64,000 nt of DNA from VXRD01 sp965232265 (GTDB lineage Bacteria > Latescibacterota > UBA2968), in NCBI GenBank assembly GCA_965232265.1, contig CBDDPH010000002.1:186001-250000 (forward strand), given 5' to 3'. The position numbers and the translations under genes are program-made. Of the stretch, positions 15,789-24,976 are shown piece after piece; position 1 is the first letter of the stretch; each line of letters starts with the position of its first letter. The notes beneath the pieces are model-generated. The model ran no database searches, was not told the DNA's origin, and saw only the letters and a program-made list of their open reading frames with translations.

Positions 15789-17153
15789 TTACGGATAAAA
15801 GCCAGAGAGCAAGACATATTCTGTGCCGGTTTGTGGGTCAAAAACGGGGATGGCATAAGCGATCTTGAGCGAGCCGATGGGATCGCCGACGAGTTTGCCA
15901 TCGCCATTTTCATCTATCGCCGGGTTGTCGAAATAATACTCGACAAGTCCACCGCCAGCCGCGGCAGCGGCGATGAGTTCCTGTGTTATTTTGACGCCGT
16001 TGGGATCTTCGAGGTCGATCAGGTTTTGTCCCTCAAGGGCTGGATTTGCGCCGTGAAATACCACCACGCCATCAGTGGTTAAAAGTGCGAGATAGACCTC
16101 TCCATGTCTCCAGGGGCTCCCATCTCGTCTGAGTTCTTCTTTTATGTCTTCGGGAGGCGGGAAACTGTCTGCTTGTTCTGCTACGCCTTCGACAAATGCG
16201 ATCAGGGTTTCCCTATCGACCACATCACGCGCCGTGACGGGATAAAAGCCAGAGATCAAGACATATTCTGCGCCGGTTTGTGGGTCAAAAACGGGAATGG
16301 CATAACTTATTTTGAGCGAGCCGATGGGATCACCGACCAATTCGCCGTCCCCATTTTCATCTATCGCCGGGTTGTCGAAATAATACTCGACAAAACCGCC
16401 GCCGGCCGCAGCCGCGGCGATGAGTTCTTGTGCTATCTTGACGCCAAAGGGGTCTTCAAGGTCACTCAGGTCTCGTCCATCAAGGGCGGGATTCGCGCCG
16501 TGATACACCACCACGCCATTGTTTTTTGAAAGCACGAGATAGACCGATCCGTGCTTCCATTGTCCGCCTTCTTCCCTGAATGCTTCGCCGATGTCTTCGG
16601 TAAAGGGGGCTTTTTGTATGTACTCGGCTGCTGTTTCGACAAATATGACCAGACTTTCTATATCCACGACATCGCGTGCCGAGATATCGGTTATGCTGTC
16701 TATGGGGGATGAATCCAGCACCTGTGCCCTTTCACCGATGGGCAAGTCGAGCAGGACTTCGTAGCCTGCGTTGATTGGAATGCTGGACCATGAACCGATC
16801 TCGACCCCATCCTGCGAGGCACGCGCCTGGTAATACCCATTGCCCGATGTGATTTCTACCCACGTCTGACCATCGTCATCGGTTGCGCCAGACCAATCAT
16901 AGTCGGGCGCGTGTCCGGCAATGGATCGCGAAAATTCTACGGTTGCTCCGCTTACTGGTGCGCCCTCGCGATGCAAAGAGGCTAACACGACGGCCTGTAC
17001 CGCATCCCCGTGGGCTACTGCCACTTTGCTCAAGGGACGGGCAATCTGTTCCTCTGTTCCGACTTCTGACTGCATCACGCGCTCGCCGCCACAGTTCCAC
17101 ATCAGGCCTGCGGCAAGGGCTATGACGGCTATGCTGCGAATGTGTTTTAACAT
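15789..17153 (-). CDS. Lipoprotein with Ig-like module and two tandem Cache domains
   Basis: A 454-residue exported protein starting MLKHIRSIAVIALAAGLMWN with Cys just after; the Asn before the Cys is unusual for a lipobox. Residues about 45-140 are a carboxypeptidase-regulatory or Ig-like module (GAPVSGATVEFSRS). Two Cache-type sensor repeats follow (about 160-305 and 310-454), each with VYLVLSKNNGVVVYHGANPA-like, DLEDPFGVKI and VEYYFDNPAIDENGDG segments and ending SGFYP. There is no kinase or chemotaxis output domain, so it probably binds a ligand for a partner. ATG 17153 follows GGAGGG. The N-terminal module is nearly identical to the gene upstream. Confidence 0.8.
   Translation of the reverse strand: MLKHIRSIAVIALAAGLMWNCGGERVMQSEVGTEEQIARPLSKVAVAHGDAVQAVVLASLHREGAPVSGATVEFSRSIAGHAPDYDWSGATDDDGQTWVEITSGNGYYQARASQDGVEIGSWSSIPINAGYEVLLDLPIGERAQVLDSSPIDSITDISARDVVDIESLVIFVETAAEYIQKAPFTEDIGEAFREEGGQWKHGSVYLVLSKNNGVVVYHGANPALDGRDLSDLEDPFGVKIAQELIAAAAAGGGFVEYYFDNPAIDENGDGELVGDPIGSLKISYAIPVFDPQTGAEYVLISGFYPVTARDVVDRETLIAFVEGVAEQADSFPPPEDIKEELRRDGSPWRHGEVYLALLTTDGVVVFHGANPALEGQNLIDLEDPNGVKITQELIAAAAAGGGLVEYYFDNPAIDENGDGKLVGDPIGSLKIAYAIPVFDPQTGTEYVLLSGFYP
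15793..16680 (-). repeat. Two near-identical tandem ~440-bp units encoding the Cache domains
   Basis: The stretch at about 15793-16235 matches that at about 16241-16680 closely at DNA level, with long exact runs such as those around 15895-15940 and 16361-16400. This indicates a fairly recent internal duplication of the sensor domain. The limits are approximate. Confidence 0.8.
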
Positions 17154-17171
17154 TGAACCCTCCAAAAAAAT

Positions 17172-18773
17172 TTACGGCGAGAACCGATAGACCACAGGCA
17201 ATTGCGCGGGGTCTGTGATGTTCAAATCTGTATGGTGATAGATGTTGATACGCCCGGTGCCGCAGTCTCCAAATTCGTCGCAGGTGAGCGTGCCGAGAAG
17301 ACCCTGGAAACCGGATGTATGGTGGAGTTCTCGGCGCAGTGCAGCGCGATCCACATACAATTTCCCGTCATCTTCGCCTGCAACAATCTCGATGGCGTTG
17401 AGCAGCAGCGTTGTGGCGTCGTAGGCGTGCGCCCAGTAAGGCGTGGCTGGAAACCCGCCATACGCGGCTGTGTATGCGGCGAGCACGTCATCTACGCTTT
17501 TACCTGTTGTCGCATTGACATTTGAGCCGAGGTCCGTCTCCGGTCCTGCAGCGTAAACACCCTCTGACTGCGGTGTGGCGAGGAACTCCGAATCGAGGAG
17601 TGCCGCACCCGTGATGAGTGTCGCGGCTTTCAGGCTGTCGTGTTCACGCACCTGCTTGGCGAAAGGAATACCTTCCTCATCGAAGAGCGGGAAGAAGATG
17701 CCGTCTGGTGTGGCTGCTGCAAATTTCGCGAGGACGGATGTCATGTCCGTCTGTCCTTTCGCAATCGTGGCGGTGGCGGCGACTTCGCCGCCGATGGCAC
17801 TAAACGCATCGCCAAATGCGCTGACGAGGGCAGTGGTGTAGGGGTCGCCATCATTGATGGTCGCCATGCGCCGCAGGCCCAATTCATTGTATGCGAAGTC
17901 GGCGACTGCCCGCGCCTGGTAGAGATCGTTGACCGAAACGCGGAAGTAGCCAGGGTGATAGTCGGAGCTCGCGTTGCCCGCGAGGTCGGAGGTGAGTGCT
18001 GGCGAGGTGTTGGACGGCGAGATCATTACGAGACCCGCCGCGCTGATGACCGGTGAGGCCGCCACTGCCGCGCCAGAGCAAGATGTGCCGATGACACCCA
18101 GTACCTGTGAGTTCTCAATAATATGCTCTGCGCCGTGGTGTCCGCCTTCCGGCCCGCACCCGCCGTCTATTGGTTCGCCGAGTTCGACAGGGTGACCGTG
18201 GATCAGGCCGAAGTCTTGCACGGCCAACTCAACGGCATTTCGCGACGGCACCCCGAGCGACGCCGCGATGGTCATTGTGAGCAATGAACGGATCTGTACG
18301 GCTTCACCAATCTCGACCAGGGAACGCATGGATGAACGGGTTATATGTGCCCTTCCACCGATGGGCAAGTCGATCATGACCTCGTAGCCCGAGTTGATTG
18401 GAATGCTGGACCAGAAACCGATTTCGACCCCGTCCTGAGAGGCACGCGCCTGGTAATACCCATTGCCCGATGTGATTTCCACCCATGCCTGACCATGGTC
18501 ATCGGTTGTGCCCGACCACTGATAGTTGGGGACTTGTCCGGCAATGGATCGCGAAAATTCTACGGTTGCACCACTCACTGGTGCGCCATCGCGATGCACA
18601 CTGACCCCTATCGCAGCCTGTACCTTATCCCCGTGCGCTACCACTTTGCTCAGGGGACGGGCAATCTGTTCTTCTGTTCCGACTTCTGACTGCGTGACGC
18701 GCTCGCCACCGCAGTTCCACATCAGTCCTGCGGCAAGTGCTATGACAACAATACTGCGAATGTGCTTCAACAT
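17172..18773 (-). CDS. Lipoprotein with Ig-like module and Leu/Ile/Val-type binding domain
   Basis: A 533-residue exported protein with the same first ~145 residues as the downstream Cache lipoprotein: MLKHIRSIVVIALAAGLMWN, the Cys, then GAPVSGATVEFSRS. Residues about 165-530 form a Peripla_BP_6 periplasmic binding domain: SRNAVELAVQDF, VLGVIGTSCSGAAVAASPVI, MISPSNTSPALT, YFRVSVNDLYQARAVADFAY and TPYWAHAYDATTLL. No ABC permease is nearby, so it is more likely a sensor or receptor component than transport. ATG 18773 follows GGAAGGTTCT. The DNA of the shared module is about 85-90% identical by eye. Confidence 0.8.
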   Translation of the reverse strand: MLKHIRSIVVIALAAGLMWNCGGERVTQSEVGTEEQIARPLSKVVAHGDKVQAAIGVSVHRDGAPVSGATVEFSRSIAGQVPNYQWSGTTDDHGQAWVEITSGNGYYQARASQDGVEIGFWSSIPINSGYEVMIDLPIGGRAHITRSSMRSLVEIGEAVQIRSLLTMTIAASLGVPSRNAVELAVQDFGLIHGHPVELGEPIDGGCGPEGGHHGAEHIIENSQVLGVIGTSCSGAAVAASPVISAAGLVMISPSNTSPALTSDLAGNASSDYHPGYFRVSVNDLYQARAVADFAYNELGLRRMATINDGDPYTTALVSAFGDAFSAIGGEVAATATIAKGQTDMTSVLAKFAAATPDGIFFPLFDEEGIPFAKQVREHDSLKAATLITGAALLDSEFLATPQSEGVYAAGPETDLGSNVNATTGKSVDDVLAAYTAAYGGFPATPYWAHAYDATTLLLNAIEIVAGEDDGKLYVDRAALRRELHHTSGFQGLLGTLTCDEFGDCGTGRINIYHHTDLNITDPAQLPVVYRFSP

Positions 18774-18780
18774 AGAACCT
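18340..18780 (-). repeat. Duplicated 5' module shared with 16720-17160
   Basis: The start region of the binding-protein lipoprotein (signal, linker and Ig-like module) matches the start region of the Cache lipoprotein (about 16720-17160) over about 440 bp. The similarity stops where the sensor domains begin. Limits were set by eye. Confidence 0.8.
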
Positions 18781-18817
18781 TCCTTGAAGAAAAAGCGTTG
18801 TGTGAAAATGCTGTCGA

Positions 18818-19840
18818 TCAAGCAGGTGTTAGGGCTTCTCGGGCAGCTTGGGCTTGAGGTGAGTTGGGGTCGCGTTTTATGGCGCGATTCATCGCAATGT
18901 ACGCGCGTTTATCTCCTGCTTTAGCCAGTTCGAGGGCTTCTGCAAACCCTTTCTCCGAATAGCTGAGGTCGCGGGGTATGATGCGGTTGTCTTGGTTTTG
19001 CCAGTAGTATTTGAGTTCGTCGTTTTCCCAGTCTTTGTACACGTCTTCCCAGGTGAGATTGTTAAAGATGTTCAGATGGGGTTCGAGCATGTGTTCAGAC
19101 ACGTTATCGCCGAGTTTTTGATAGCGGTTGTCGAGGGAGACGCGGAGACGGTCTTCGGTGAGGTTTGGTAGAGCTTGGTGTACTGTGAGTGCGGGGAAGA
19201 TGAGGGTATCGCCGAGTTCGTAGTTGGTGCTGTGCCATTGGCCTTCCAATTCGTCGGTGTGGATGCACAGACCGCCCGCGCCGAGGGAGAAGTGGTGGTT
19301 CATCACGGCGTTGATTTTGTGAGAGCCGGGCAATACGGCGAGGCCACCCAGTTCAATGGGGCAGTCGCCAACAGGTGCCCAGCAGGTGTAGGTGTCGAAG
19401 TTGCCCTGAAAGTGTACAAAGTCCTGGTGAATCGGTGTGGTGTGTGCCGTGTATTTGGGAAACCACAGGCGAGCGACTTTGTGCGGATGCGGGAAAACAG
19501 GGCCATCCATCACTTTTTCGAGCAGGTCGAGTACTTCTGGTTCATGGGCGATGCGGTGAAAGGCTTCGAGTTTGTACACTTCGTGATATACGTCGGTGTA
19601 TTCGGGGTCGCCTTCGGTACACTGTTTGGATATATCGGCAATGCCATCTATGGGATCGGTTCCCTCGACGAGCCAGGGTGTCATTTTGTCCAGCATTTGT
19701 CGCCGCAATTTCCAGAGTTTGTCCGGGTTCTGTAATTTGCGGATGAAGAGGTATCCTTCTTCGCGGATGCGCCGCCGCAACTCTTCCGAATCGTCGATCG
19801 CGTCGTTGGATACGCGCAATTCTGCAATCTGGTCCGTCAT
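18818..19840 (-). CDS. Phytanoyl-CoA dioxygenase (PhyH) family protein
   Basis: Fe(II)/2-oxoglutarate-dependent oxygenase fold, 340 residues. The iron ligands are visible as IHQDFVHF (HxD) and LTVHQALPN (distal His), with RVSLDNRY supplying the 2-oxoglutarate Arg. The C-terminal 60 residues add a helical tail (EALELAKAGDKRAYIAMNRA). The substrate is unknown; bacterial members hydroxylate diverse small molecules. ATG 19840 has AGGAG upstream. A TATAAT-type promoter lies about 70 bases upstream. The stop lies 44 bases before the start of the downstream lipoprotein gene on the same strand. Confidence 0.85.
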   Translation of the reverse strand: MTDQIAELRVSNDAIDDSEELRRRIREEGYLFIRKLQNPDKLWKLRRQMLDKMTPWLVEGTDPIDGIADISKQCTEGDPEYTDVYHEVYKLEAFHRIAHEPEVLDLLEKVMDGPVFPHPHKVARLWFPKYTAHTTPIHQDFVHFQGNFDTYTCWAPVGDCPIELGGLAVLPGSHKINAVMNHHFSLGAGGLCIHTDELEGQWHSTNYELGDTLIFPALTVHQALPNLTEDRLRVSLDNRYQKLGDNVSEHMLEPHLNIFNNLTWEDVYKDWENDELKYYWQNQDNRIIPRDLSYSEKGFAEALELAKAGDKRAYIAMNRAIKRDPNSPQAQAAREALTPA

Positions 19841-19907
19841 GGCCTGCTCCTATGTTAATGAGGGGATTGGGGCGATTTTTCTTTGGGGAGATGGTTTTCA
19901 ATTTATA

Positions 19908-19935
19908 ATTATAGGCTTTATATATTAGAATGCAA
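19908..19935 (-). promoter_or_regulatory. Probable promoter of the minus-strand PhyH gene
   Basis: On minus, TTGCAT (19935-19930), a 16-base spacer and TATAAT (19913-19908), in an A+T-rich segment about 70 bases before the ATG. It may also drive the two lipoprotein genes downstream. Confidence 0.5.
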
Positions 19936-20058
19936 CCCAAATTAACAAAAGACGTTTTAATTTGCATAACGCATTGACCTTCTGATAGGGCATTGCAAAC
20001 ACTGTTTGCCAAATTTGTGCAAATCTTCGATAATTAAGGGCTATTCGTTTCGCATTAC

Positions 20059-20121
20059 AGGCGGTCGGGTTTGAAACCCATCCAGGTAGGCGGTCGGGTT
20101 TGAAACCCGACCCTACTACGG
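20059..20121. repeat. Paired GGTCGGGTTTGAAACCC hairpin repeats
   Basis: Two copies of GGCGGTCGGGTTTGAAACCC lie in tandem; the second forms a full TCGGGTTT/AAACCCGA palindrome. They sit just before the RND pump start, and a related element is at about 33448. Confidence 0.75.
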
Positions 20122-20129
20122 AATTTGCC

Positions 20130-23100
20130 ATGAATCAAAAATCTTCTCTTTTGCCGCGTATTTCGGTGTTGCGACCCGTGTCCGTTACCATGTGCCTTGT
20201 CGCGCTGTTGGTACTGGGGGCGGTGGCATATCTGCGTATGCCCGTGGAGATGATGCCCGATGGTTTGACGCCGCCCTTTTTGGCTGTGTCTGTTGGGTTT
20301 CGCAATGCCTCTCCGCAGGAGACCGATCAACAGATTACTCTGCCGCTGGAAGAGACGCTGCGTACCGTAAAGGGTATTAAAACTATGCGTAGCTACAGCT
20401 CTCGGGGTGTGCGCGTGCATATGGAATTTCGCCAATATACAGATATGGTGGCTGCGTATAATCAGGTTTCGGATCGGCTCGAACGCCTCAAGCCCTTGCT
20501 GCCAGAAGAGGCGCGAGACGAGGTGCGTATTCACAAATACGATCAGGATTCGTGGCCTGTTATGTATGTGGCTGTGGCGGTAGATCCGGCTATTGCGGAA
20601 CCCTTTCAGTTTATCGAGACCTTTGTGCAATATCCTTTGGAGCGCGTGGATGGGGTTGGGCGTGTGGATATATTTGGCGCAGATCGCAAGGAAGTGATGG
20701 TGGAGGTGGATCAAGAGCGCATGAGGGCGCGCGGTGTGCGCATTGGCGAGATTGTTTCGACCTTGAGGAGCGACAATTTTTCACTTGCCGGGGGCTATGT
20801 GCGCGAAGGCACAAAGAAATTTTACGTGCGGTCTCTGGCGCAGTATGTCACGTTGCGGGAAATTGAAAATATCCAGATTCAATCGCGGGCAGGCAAAGTG
20901 CGCCTGGGCGATGTGGCTTCGGTGGTTTTCGAGGTGCCCGAAAAGTCGTGGACGCAGCGCATTGATGGCAAAAGAGGTATAAGTTTTGGCATTAGACAGG
21001 AATCGGGTGCAAATGTCGCGGATGTGACCGATCGGGTTATGGCAAAATTGAAAGCTATCGAAGAAGATCCGCGTATGGCCGGGCAGGTGTCGTTTCAGGT
21101 GATGTTCAATCAGGGATTTTTTGTCAAGGAATCGATTCGCAATCTTCAGGAAACCGGGCTTTGGGGCGGGCTATTTGCCGCGCTGGTGTTGTTGTTCTTT
21201 TTGCGTACCGTGCGGATGACGGCAATTATCACGTTGGCTATTCCGCTGTGTATGATGATTGCGATGACCGCGTTGTATTTTATCGGTTGGTCGCTCAATG
21301 TGGTGACGATGATGGGGCTTATGGTTGGGATTGGGCTGGTTGTGGATAATGCCATTGTGATTTTGGAGAATATTTATCGCCGGCGGGGCAATGGCGAGGT
21401 GCCTGAAGACGCCGCTATCTTTGGCGCGAGTGAGGTGGGGCAGGCCATTACTATGGCGACGTTTACGACGGTGGTGGTGTTTTTGCCTATGATGTTGTTT
21501 AGCGGCAATATGTTTATGACTTTTTACATGACGCGCATGGGTGTCCCGGTTGGGGTGGCTCTGGTGGGGTCGCTCTTTGTCGCGCTGTTGTTTATTCCCC
21601 TGGCGTCGGTGCGCTTGGGCAAAGGTCGGGTGCGTCCCAATCCCAAAATTATTGTGAAGGCGCGAGGAATTTATGAACGCATGTTGGGTTGGACAATGAG
21701 ACACCGCCGGGACGCGGTGTTGATCACGCTGGCACTTGCGGCAACCGCGATGTATCCCATGGATAATCTGAAGCGCGCCGATCGCCACCGAGGAGACAAG
21801 TTTAACGATTTGGATGTGCGGTTGAGATTGCCGCGTCACTTTTCGCCGGAAGAAACAGCGGCCATTGTGGGGGAGGTTGAGGAATTTTTGGAGGCGCAGC
21901 GCGAAAAATACGGCTATGAAACCCTGCGCGTTTACTACCGACCTGGCTACGGTAATTTGAGCTTGTATATGCCGGCCAAGAGCGATGATCCGTGGTGGTA
22001 CGTGGCGTACAAAAATACGCGCAAGGCCCTGGGGATACCCGTTGATGGGCCAATGGAACGGGCTGAGATCGTGGAAAATATTAGCAAAAATATGCCCAGA
22101 TATGTGGGTGTGCGGCATTCCGTGGAAGGGCGTGGCGATGGGGGAGGTGGTGGCGAGCCGGGGGTGTCAATTTATCTGGAAGGCGATGATACCGAGGTCC
22201 TGGTCAGTCTGGTCGATGAGGTGGAGCGACGCTTGCGGCAGATCCCGTCTCTCGTAGGCGTTGATACGGATTTGGAACTGGCCGATGACGAGGTGCGGAT
22301 CGTGATTGATCGGGAGCGGGCGAAACGACTTGGGATTTCTGTGCGGGATGTTGCACGCTATGTTTCTTATGGCCTTCAAGGGGTGTCGTTGCCCCGTTTT
22401 AAGTCCGACGACGGCGAGGTGCGCGTGCGGCTTTTTCTCGAGAGAGCAGACCGACAAAATTTGAATCAGTTGCGCAATTTTCCGTTTGAGACCGAAGATG
22501 GTACAGAAGTGGCTTTGAGCGAAGTCGCATTCTTTCAGGTCTCGCGGGGGATGGGGCGTATTGCGCGGTACGATGGCAAGGTCAAGTTGCGTGTTAGAGC
22601 TTATACGACGCGTGCAGATATGAGGGGTCTGGCTGAGGAGATTGACAAAGTGATGGCCGGTCTCGAGTTGCCCCGCGGGTATTCGTGGGATAAGGGAGAG
22701 AGTTTCAAGCAACTTAGAGAGGACGAAGCCTCTGAGCGGCTGGGAATTGTGATGGCGGTGATATGTGTGTTTTTGTTGATGGGCGTTTTGTTCGAGTCGT
22801 TTATTTTGCCGTTTTCAGTGCTTTTTTCAATTCCATTTTCTTTTTTGGGTGTTTACTGGACGCTGTATTTGACAGGCACGCCCATGGATAGGATGGCGTC
22901 TGTGGGGGTGATTGTGTTGATCGGTGTGGTGGTGAATAACGCGATTGTGCTGGTGGATATGGTCAATCGCTTGCGTGCCGATGGCATGAATCGCTTTGAT
23001 GCCATTATGGAAGCGGGGCACAATCGTTTTCGCCCCATTTTGATGACGACGTTTACAACGGTCTTTGGCTTGCTGCCCATGGCTGTGGGCGATAGCAATG

Positions 23101-23297
23101 CAATGGGTACGTCTTACGCGCCTTTGGGACGCACGATGATGGGCGGGCTGTTGGCCTCGACGTTCCTGACGTTGCTGGTCGTGCCCTTGTTTTATTCTTT
23201 GCTCGACGATTTGCGTCTGGGGATTCGGCGGTTGAGTGCAGGTGTGTTTGCCTCTCGCGCGAAGGATGAGGCTTATGATATGGCTGACGATGATTGA
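20130..23297 (+). CDS. RND-family efflux permease (HAE1-like)
   Basis: A 1055-residue inner-membrane proton-driven pump. It has the RND plan: an N-terminal TM helix (VSVTMCLVALLVLGAVAYLR), a porter domain to about 330, a TM block with VVDNAIVILENIYRRR, a second periplasmic loop, and a second TM block with VVVNNAIVLVDMVNRLR and MTTFTTVFGLLPMA. No membrane-fusion or outer-membrane gene is adjacent, so its partners are elsewhere. A Gly-rich insert (GDGGGGGEPGVSIYLEGDD) lies at about 680. ATG 20130 is preferred over the upstream in-frame Met that lies in a hairpin repeat. A 26-residue membrane protein follows. Confidence 0.9.
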   Translation: MNQKSSLLPRISVLRPVSVTMCLVALLVLGAVAYLRMPVEMMPDGLTPPFLAVSVGFRNASPQETDQQITLPLEETLRTVKGIKTMRSYSSRGVRVHMEFRQYTDMVAAYNQVSDRLERLKPLLPEEARDEVRIHKYDQDSWPVMYVAVAVDPAIAEPFQFIETFVQYPLERVDGVGRVDIFGADRKEVMVEVDQERMRARGVRIGEIVSTLRSDNFSLAGGYVREGTKKFYVRSLAQYVTLREIENIQIQSRAGKVRLGDVASVVFEVPEKSWTQRIDGKRGISFGIRQESGANVADVTDRVMAKLKAIEEDPRMAGQVSFQVMFNQGFFVKESIRNLQETGLWGGLFAALVLLFFLRTVRMTAIITLAIPLCMMIAMTALYFIGWSLNVVTMMGLMVGIGLVVDNAIVILENIYRRRGNGEVPEDAAIFGASEVGQAITMATFTTVVVFLPMMLFSGNMFMTFYMTRMGVPVGVALVGSLFVALLFIPLASVRLGKGRVRPNPKIIVKARGIYERMLGWTMRHRRDAVLITLALAATAMYPMDNLKRADRHRGDKFNDLDVRLRLPRHFSPEETAAIVGEVEEFLEAQREKYGYETLRVYYRPGYGNLSLYMPAKSDDPWWYVAYKNTRKALGIPVDGPMERAEIVENISKNMPRYVGVRHSVEGRGDGGGGGEPGVSIYLEGDDTEVLVSLVDEVERRLRQIPSLVGVDTDLELADDEVRIVIDRERAKRLGISVRDVARYVSYGLQGVSLPRFKSDDGEVRVRLFLERADRQNLNQLRNFPFETEDGTEVALSEVAFFQVSRGMGRIARYDGKVKLRVRAYTTRADMRGLAEEIDKVMAGLELPRGYSWDKGESFKQLREDEASERLGIVMAVICVFLLMGVLFESFILPFSVLFSIPFSFLGVYWTLYLTGTPMDRMASVGVIVLIGVVVNNAIVLVDMVNRLRADGMNRFDAIMEAGHNRFRPILMTTFTTVFGLLPMAVGDSNAMGTSYAPLGRTMMGGLLASTFLTLLVVPLFYSLLDDLRLGIRRLSAGVFASRAKDEAYDMADDD

Positions 23298-23316
23298 GTC
23301 TAAAGGAGGATGCGTA

Positions 23317-23397
23317 ATGGAAACGGTCATCGGCATGGTTGCGGCACTGTGTCTAATTGCGGCCTTAATAGTGAGGTGGCAGGCAAAGAAGAAGTAA
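23317..23397 (+). CDS. 26-residue single-helix membrane protein after the RND pump
   Basis: The ATG follows AAAGGAGGA with ideal spacing and begins 19 bases after the pump stop. The product is one hydrophobic helix (METVIGMVAALCLIAALIV) followed by a short basic tail ending KKK. A rho-independent terminator begins 5 bases later, so it shares the transcript. Small helices of this kind, such as AcrZ with AcrB, bind and modulate RND pumps; the same role is inferred here. No family is recognised, and the length is below usual gene-calling limits. Confidence 0.7.
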   Translation: METVIGMVAALCLIAALIVRWQAKKK

Positions 23398-23402
23398 CGA
23401 TT

Positions 23403-23431
23403 GTGGCGGTTTTGAGACCGCCACTTTTTTT
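23403..23431 (+). terminator. Rho-independent terminator after RND operon
   Basis: GTGGCGGT and ACCGCCAC enclose a 6-base loop and are followed by seven T. pdxA begins 9 bases later. Confidence 0.9.
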
Positions 23432-23440
23432 GGGATTTTT

Positions 23441-24469
23441 ATGTTAGAGAAAGACGATTTAGACAAGCGTCCGCTGATGGGTATTACGATGGGCGATCCG
23501 TGTGGTATAGGGCCCGAAGTGATTTTGAAGGCTCTGGCACATGAGGAAAGCTATCGCGTGTGTAAGCCGCTGGTTATTGGACATCCCACCATTTTGGAAC
23601 GCGATATGGGTATGGCCGGTGTGCGACTGGATGTGCGGGTTGTGGCGCGACCCGAAGATGGCGCGTTTGAGTTTGGGGGCATTGATGTCTGGTGTCCGGT
23701 GGATGTGGATGTGGATCAGATCTCAATGGGCAAAGTGTGCTGCGAGGCGGGAAGAGCTGCGGCTGAGTGGGTGATTCGCGCGGTTGATCTGGCGATGGCG
23801 GATCGCATTGACGGTATTGTGACGGCGCCTTTGAATAAGGAGGCGATGAATCTGGCGGGTTATCCCTACGCGGGGCATACGGAATTGTTGGCTGAGAAAT
23901 CGGGTGCAGGACGCGCACATCTCATGCTGGCGTCTGATCGCCTAACTGTGTCGCATGTGACGGGGCATATTGCGTTGCACGAGGTGCCCGATAGGCTTAC
24001 GGTCGATCTGATTTACGATACTGTTCGGCTGACCCGCGATGTGCTTATCGGCATGGGGAAGTTAGATCCCAGGATAGCGGTATGCGGGTTAAATCCACAC
24101 GCGGGCGAAAATGGCTTGTTTGGTAGCGAAGACGCCGAGGTCGTCCGTCCGGCTGTTGAAAAGGCTCTGGACAAGGGCTGGCGCGTTGACGGTCCACTGC
24201 CTGCGGATACGACTTTTTTGAAGGTTTATAATGGGCTGTACGACGGAGTGGTGGCAATGTATCACGATCAGGGCCATGTGCCCGCAAAGCTGGTGGCGTT
24301 TGACGAGGCTGTCAATGTGACCCTGGGCTTGCCGATTGTGCGGACGTCTGTGGATCACGGTACGGCTTATGATATCGCGGGCAAGGGCATCGCCAAAGCT
24401 GTGAATATGTTGCAGGCGATTCGCGTGGGGAGTCAGTTGGCGATTCAGGTTATTCCATTCCTGCGATGA
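23441..24469 (+). CDS. pdxA: 4-hydroxythreonine-4-phosphate dehydrogenase PdxA family
   Basis: NAD-dependent oxidative decarboxylase of pyridoxal phosphate synthesis, 342 residues. The metal-binding His residues lie in YPYAGHTELLAEKSG, CGLNPHAGE and AMYHDQGHVP; GITMGDPCGIGPEV and RTSVDHGTAYDIAGKG are family signatures. The PdxA2 branch (4-phospho-threonate or erythronate dehydrogenases) is close and cannot be excluded; no pdxJ is nearby. The start lies directly after a terminator without a clear ribosome site. Its 3' end overlaps ridA by 20 bp, convergent. Confidence 0.88.
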   Translation: MLEKDDLDKRPLMGITMGDPCGIGPEVILKALAHEESYRVCKPLVIGHPTILERDMGMAGVRLDVRVVARPEDGAFEFGGIDVWCPVDVDVDQISMGKVCCEAGRAAAEWVIRAVDLAMADRIDGIVTAPLNKEAMNLAGYPYAGHTELLAEKSGAGRAHLMLASDRLTVSHVTGHIALHEVPDRLTVDLIYDTVRLTRDVLIGMGKLDPRIAVCGLNPHAGENGLFGSEDAEVVRPAVEKALDKGWRVDGPLPADTTFLKVYNGLYDGVVAMYHDQGHVPAKLVAFDEAVNVTLGLPIVRTSVDHGTAYDIAGKGIAKAVNMLQAIRVGSQLAIQVIPFLR

Positions 24470-24827
24470 CGTCAAGGAGTACGAGATAGGCACCGGTATC
24501 GCCGAAGATGGGGGTGCGCGTGGGGGCGTTTTCTGGGAAAAATTCGGCGTAGGCGTCGTTGAAGTCCGAGAAAAGAGAGCGGTCCTGAAGGATGACGGTT
24601 ACTTTCAGGACGTTGTCGAGCGATGTTCCCGCGTCTTCGAGTATGCCCGAGATATTGGTGAGAATGCACCGGGTTTGCGTTTTGATATCGTCTCCGACAA
24701 TTTCATCGGTTTCCGGATCGACCGGGGGCTGGGCAGAGATGAAGATGAGGTCGCCGTAGATTATGGCCTGGGAATAGGGAAATTTGGGGATGTTCCCGCG
24801 TTTGCTGGTGAAGGGTTGTTTTTTCAT
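24450..24827 (-). CDS. RidA-family enamine/imine deaminase
   Basis: A 125-residue RidA/YjgF/UK114 protein that hydrolyses reactive enamines released by PLP enzymes. FPYSQAIIYGDLIFISAQPP is the N-terminal family segment. GILEDAGTSLDNVLKVTVIL is the helix-strand core, and PTRTPIFGD keeps the Arg that binds the carboxylate. The usual C-terminal Glu is Asp (VLLDVIAGME). The ATG follows GGAGACC. Its location opposite pdxA is suggestive, as both concern PLP chemistry. Confidence 0.88.
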   Translation of the reverse strand: MKKQPFTSKRGNIPKFPYSQAIIYGDLIFISAQPPVDPETDEIVGDDIKTQTRCILTNISGILEDAGTSLDNVLKVTVILQDRSLFSDFNDAYAEFFPENAPTRTPIFGDTGAYLVLLDVIAGME

Positions 24828-24976
24828 TGTGGTCTCCTTGTGAAATGAATATTGAGGATGTGTAAATATAATTCTCTATGAGAAAAAATAAAAGGTTTAG
24901 ATATGGGATAGGAGATGGGAACGTTCTGGCGTATTGGGTGGTCTAAGGTTTAGTGTTAAAAAAATAGGAGTGTGTT

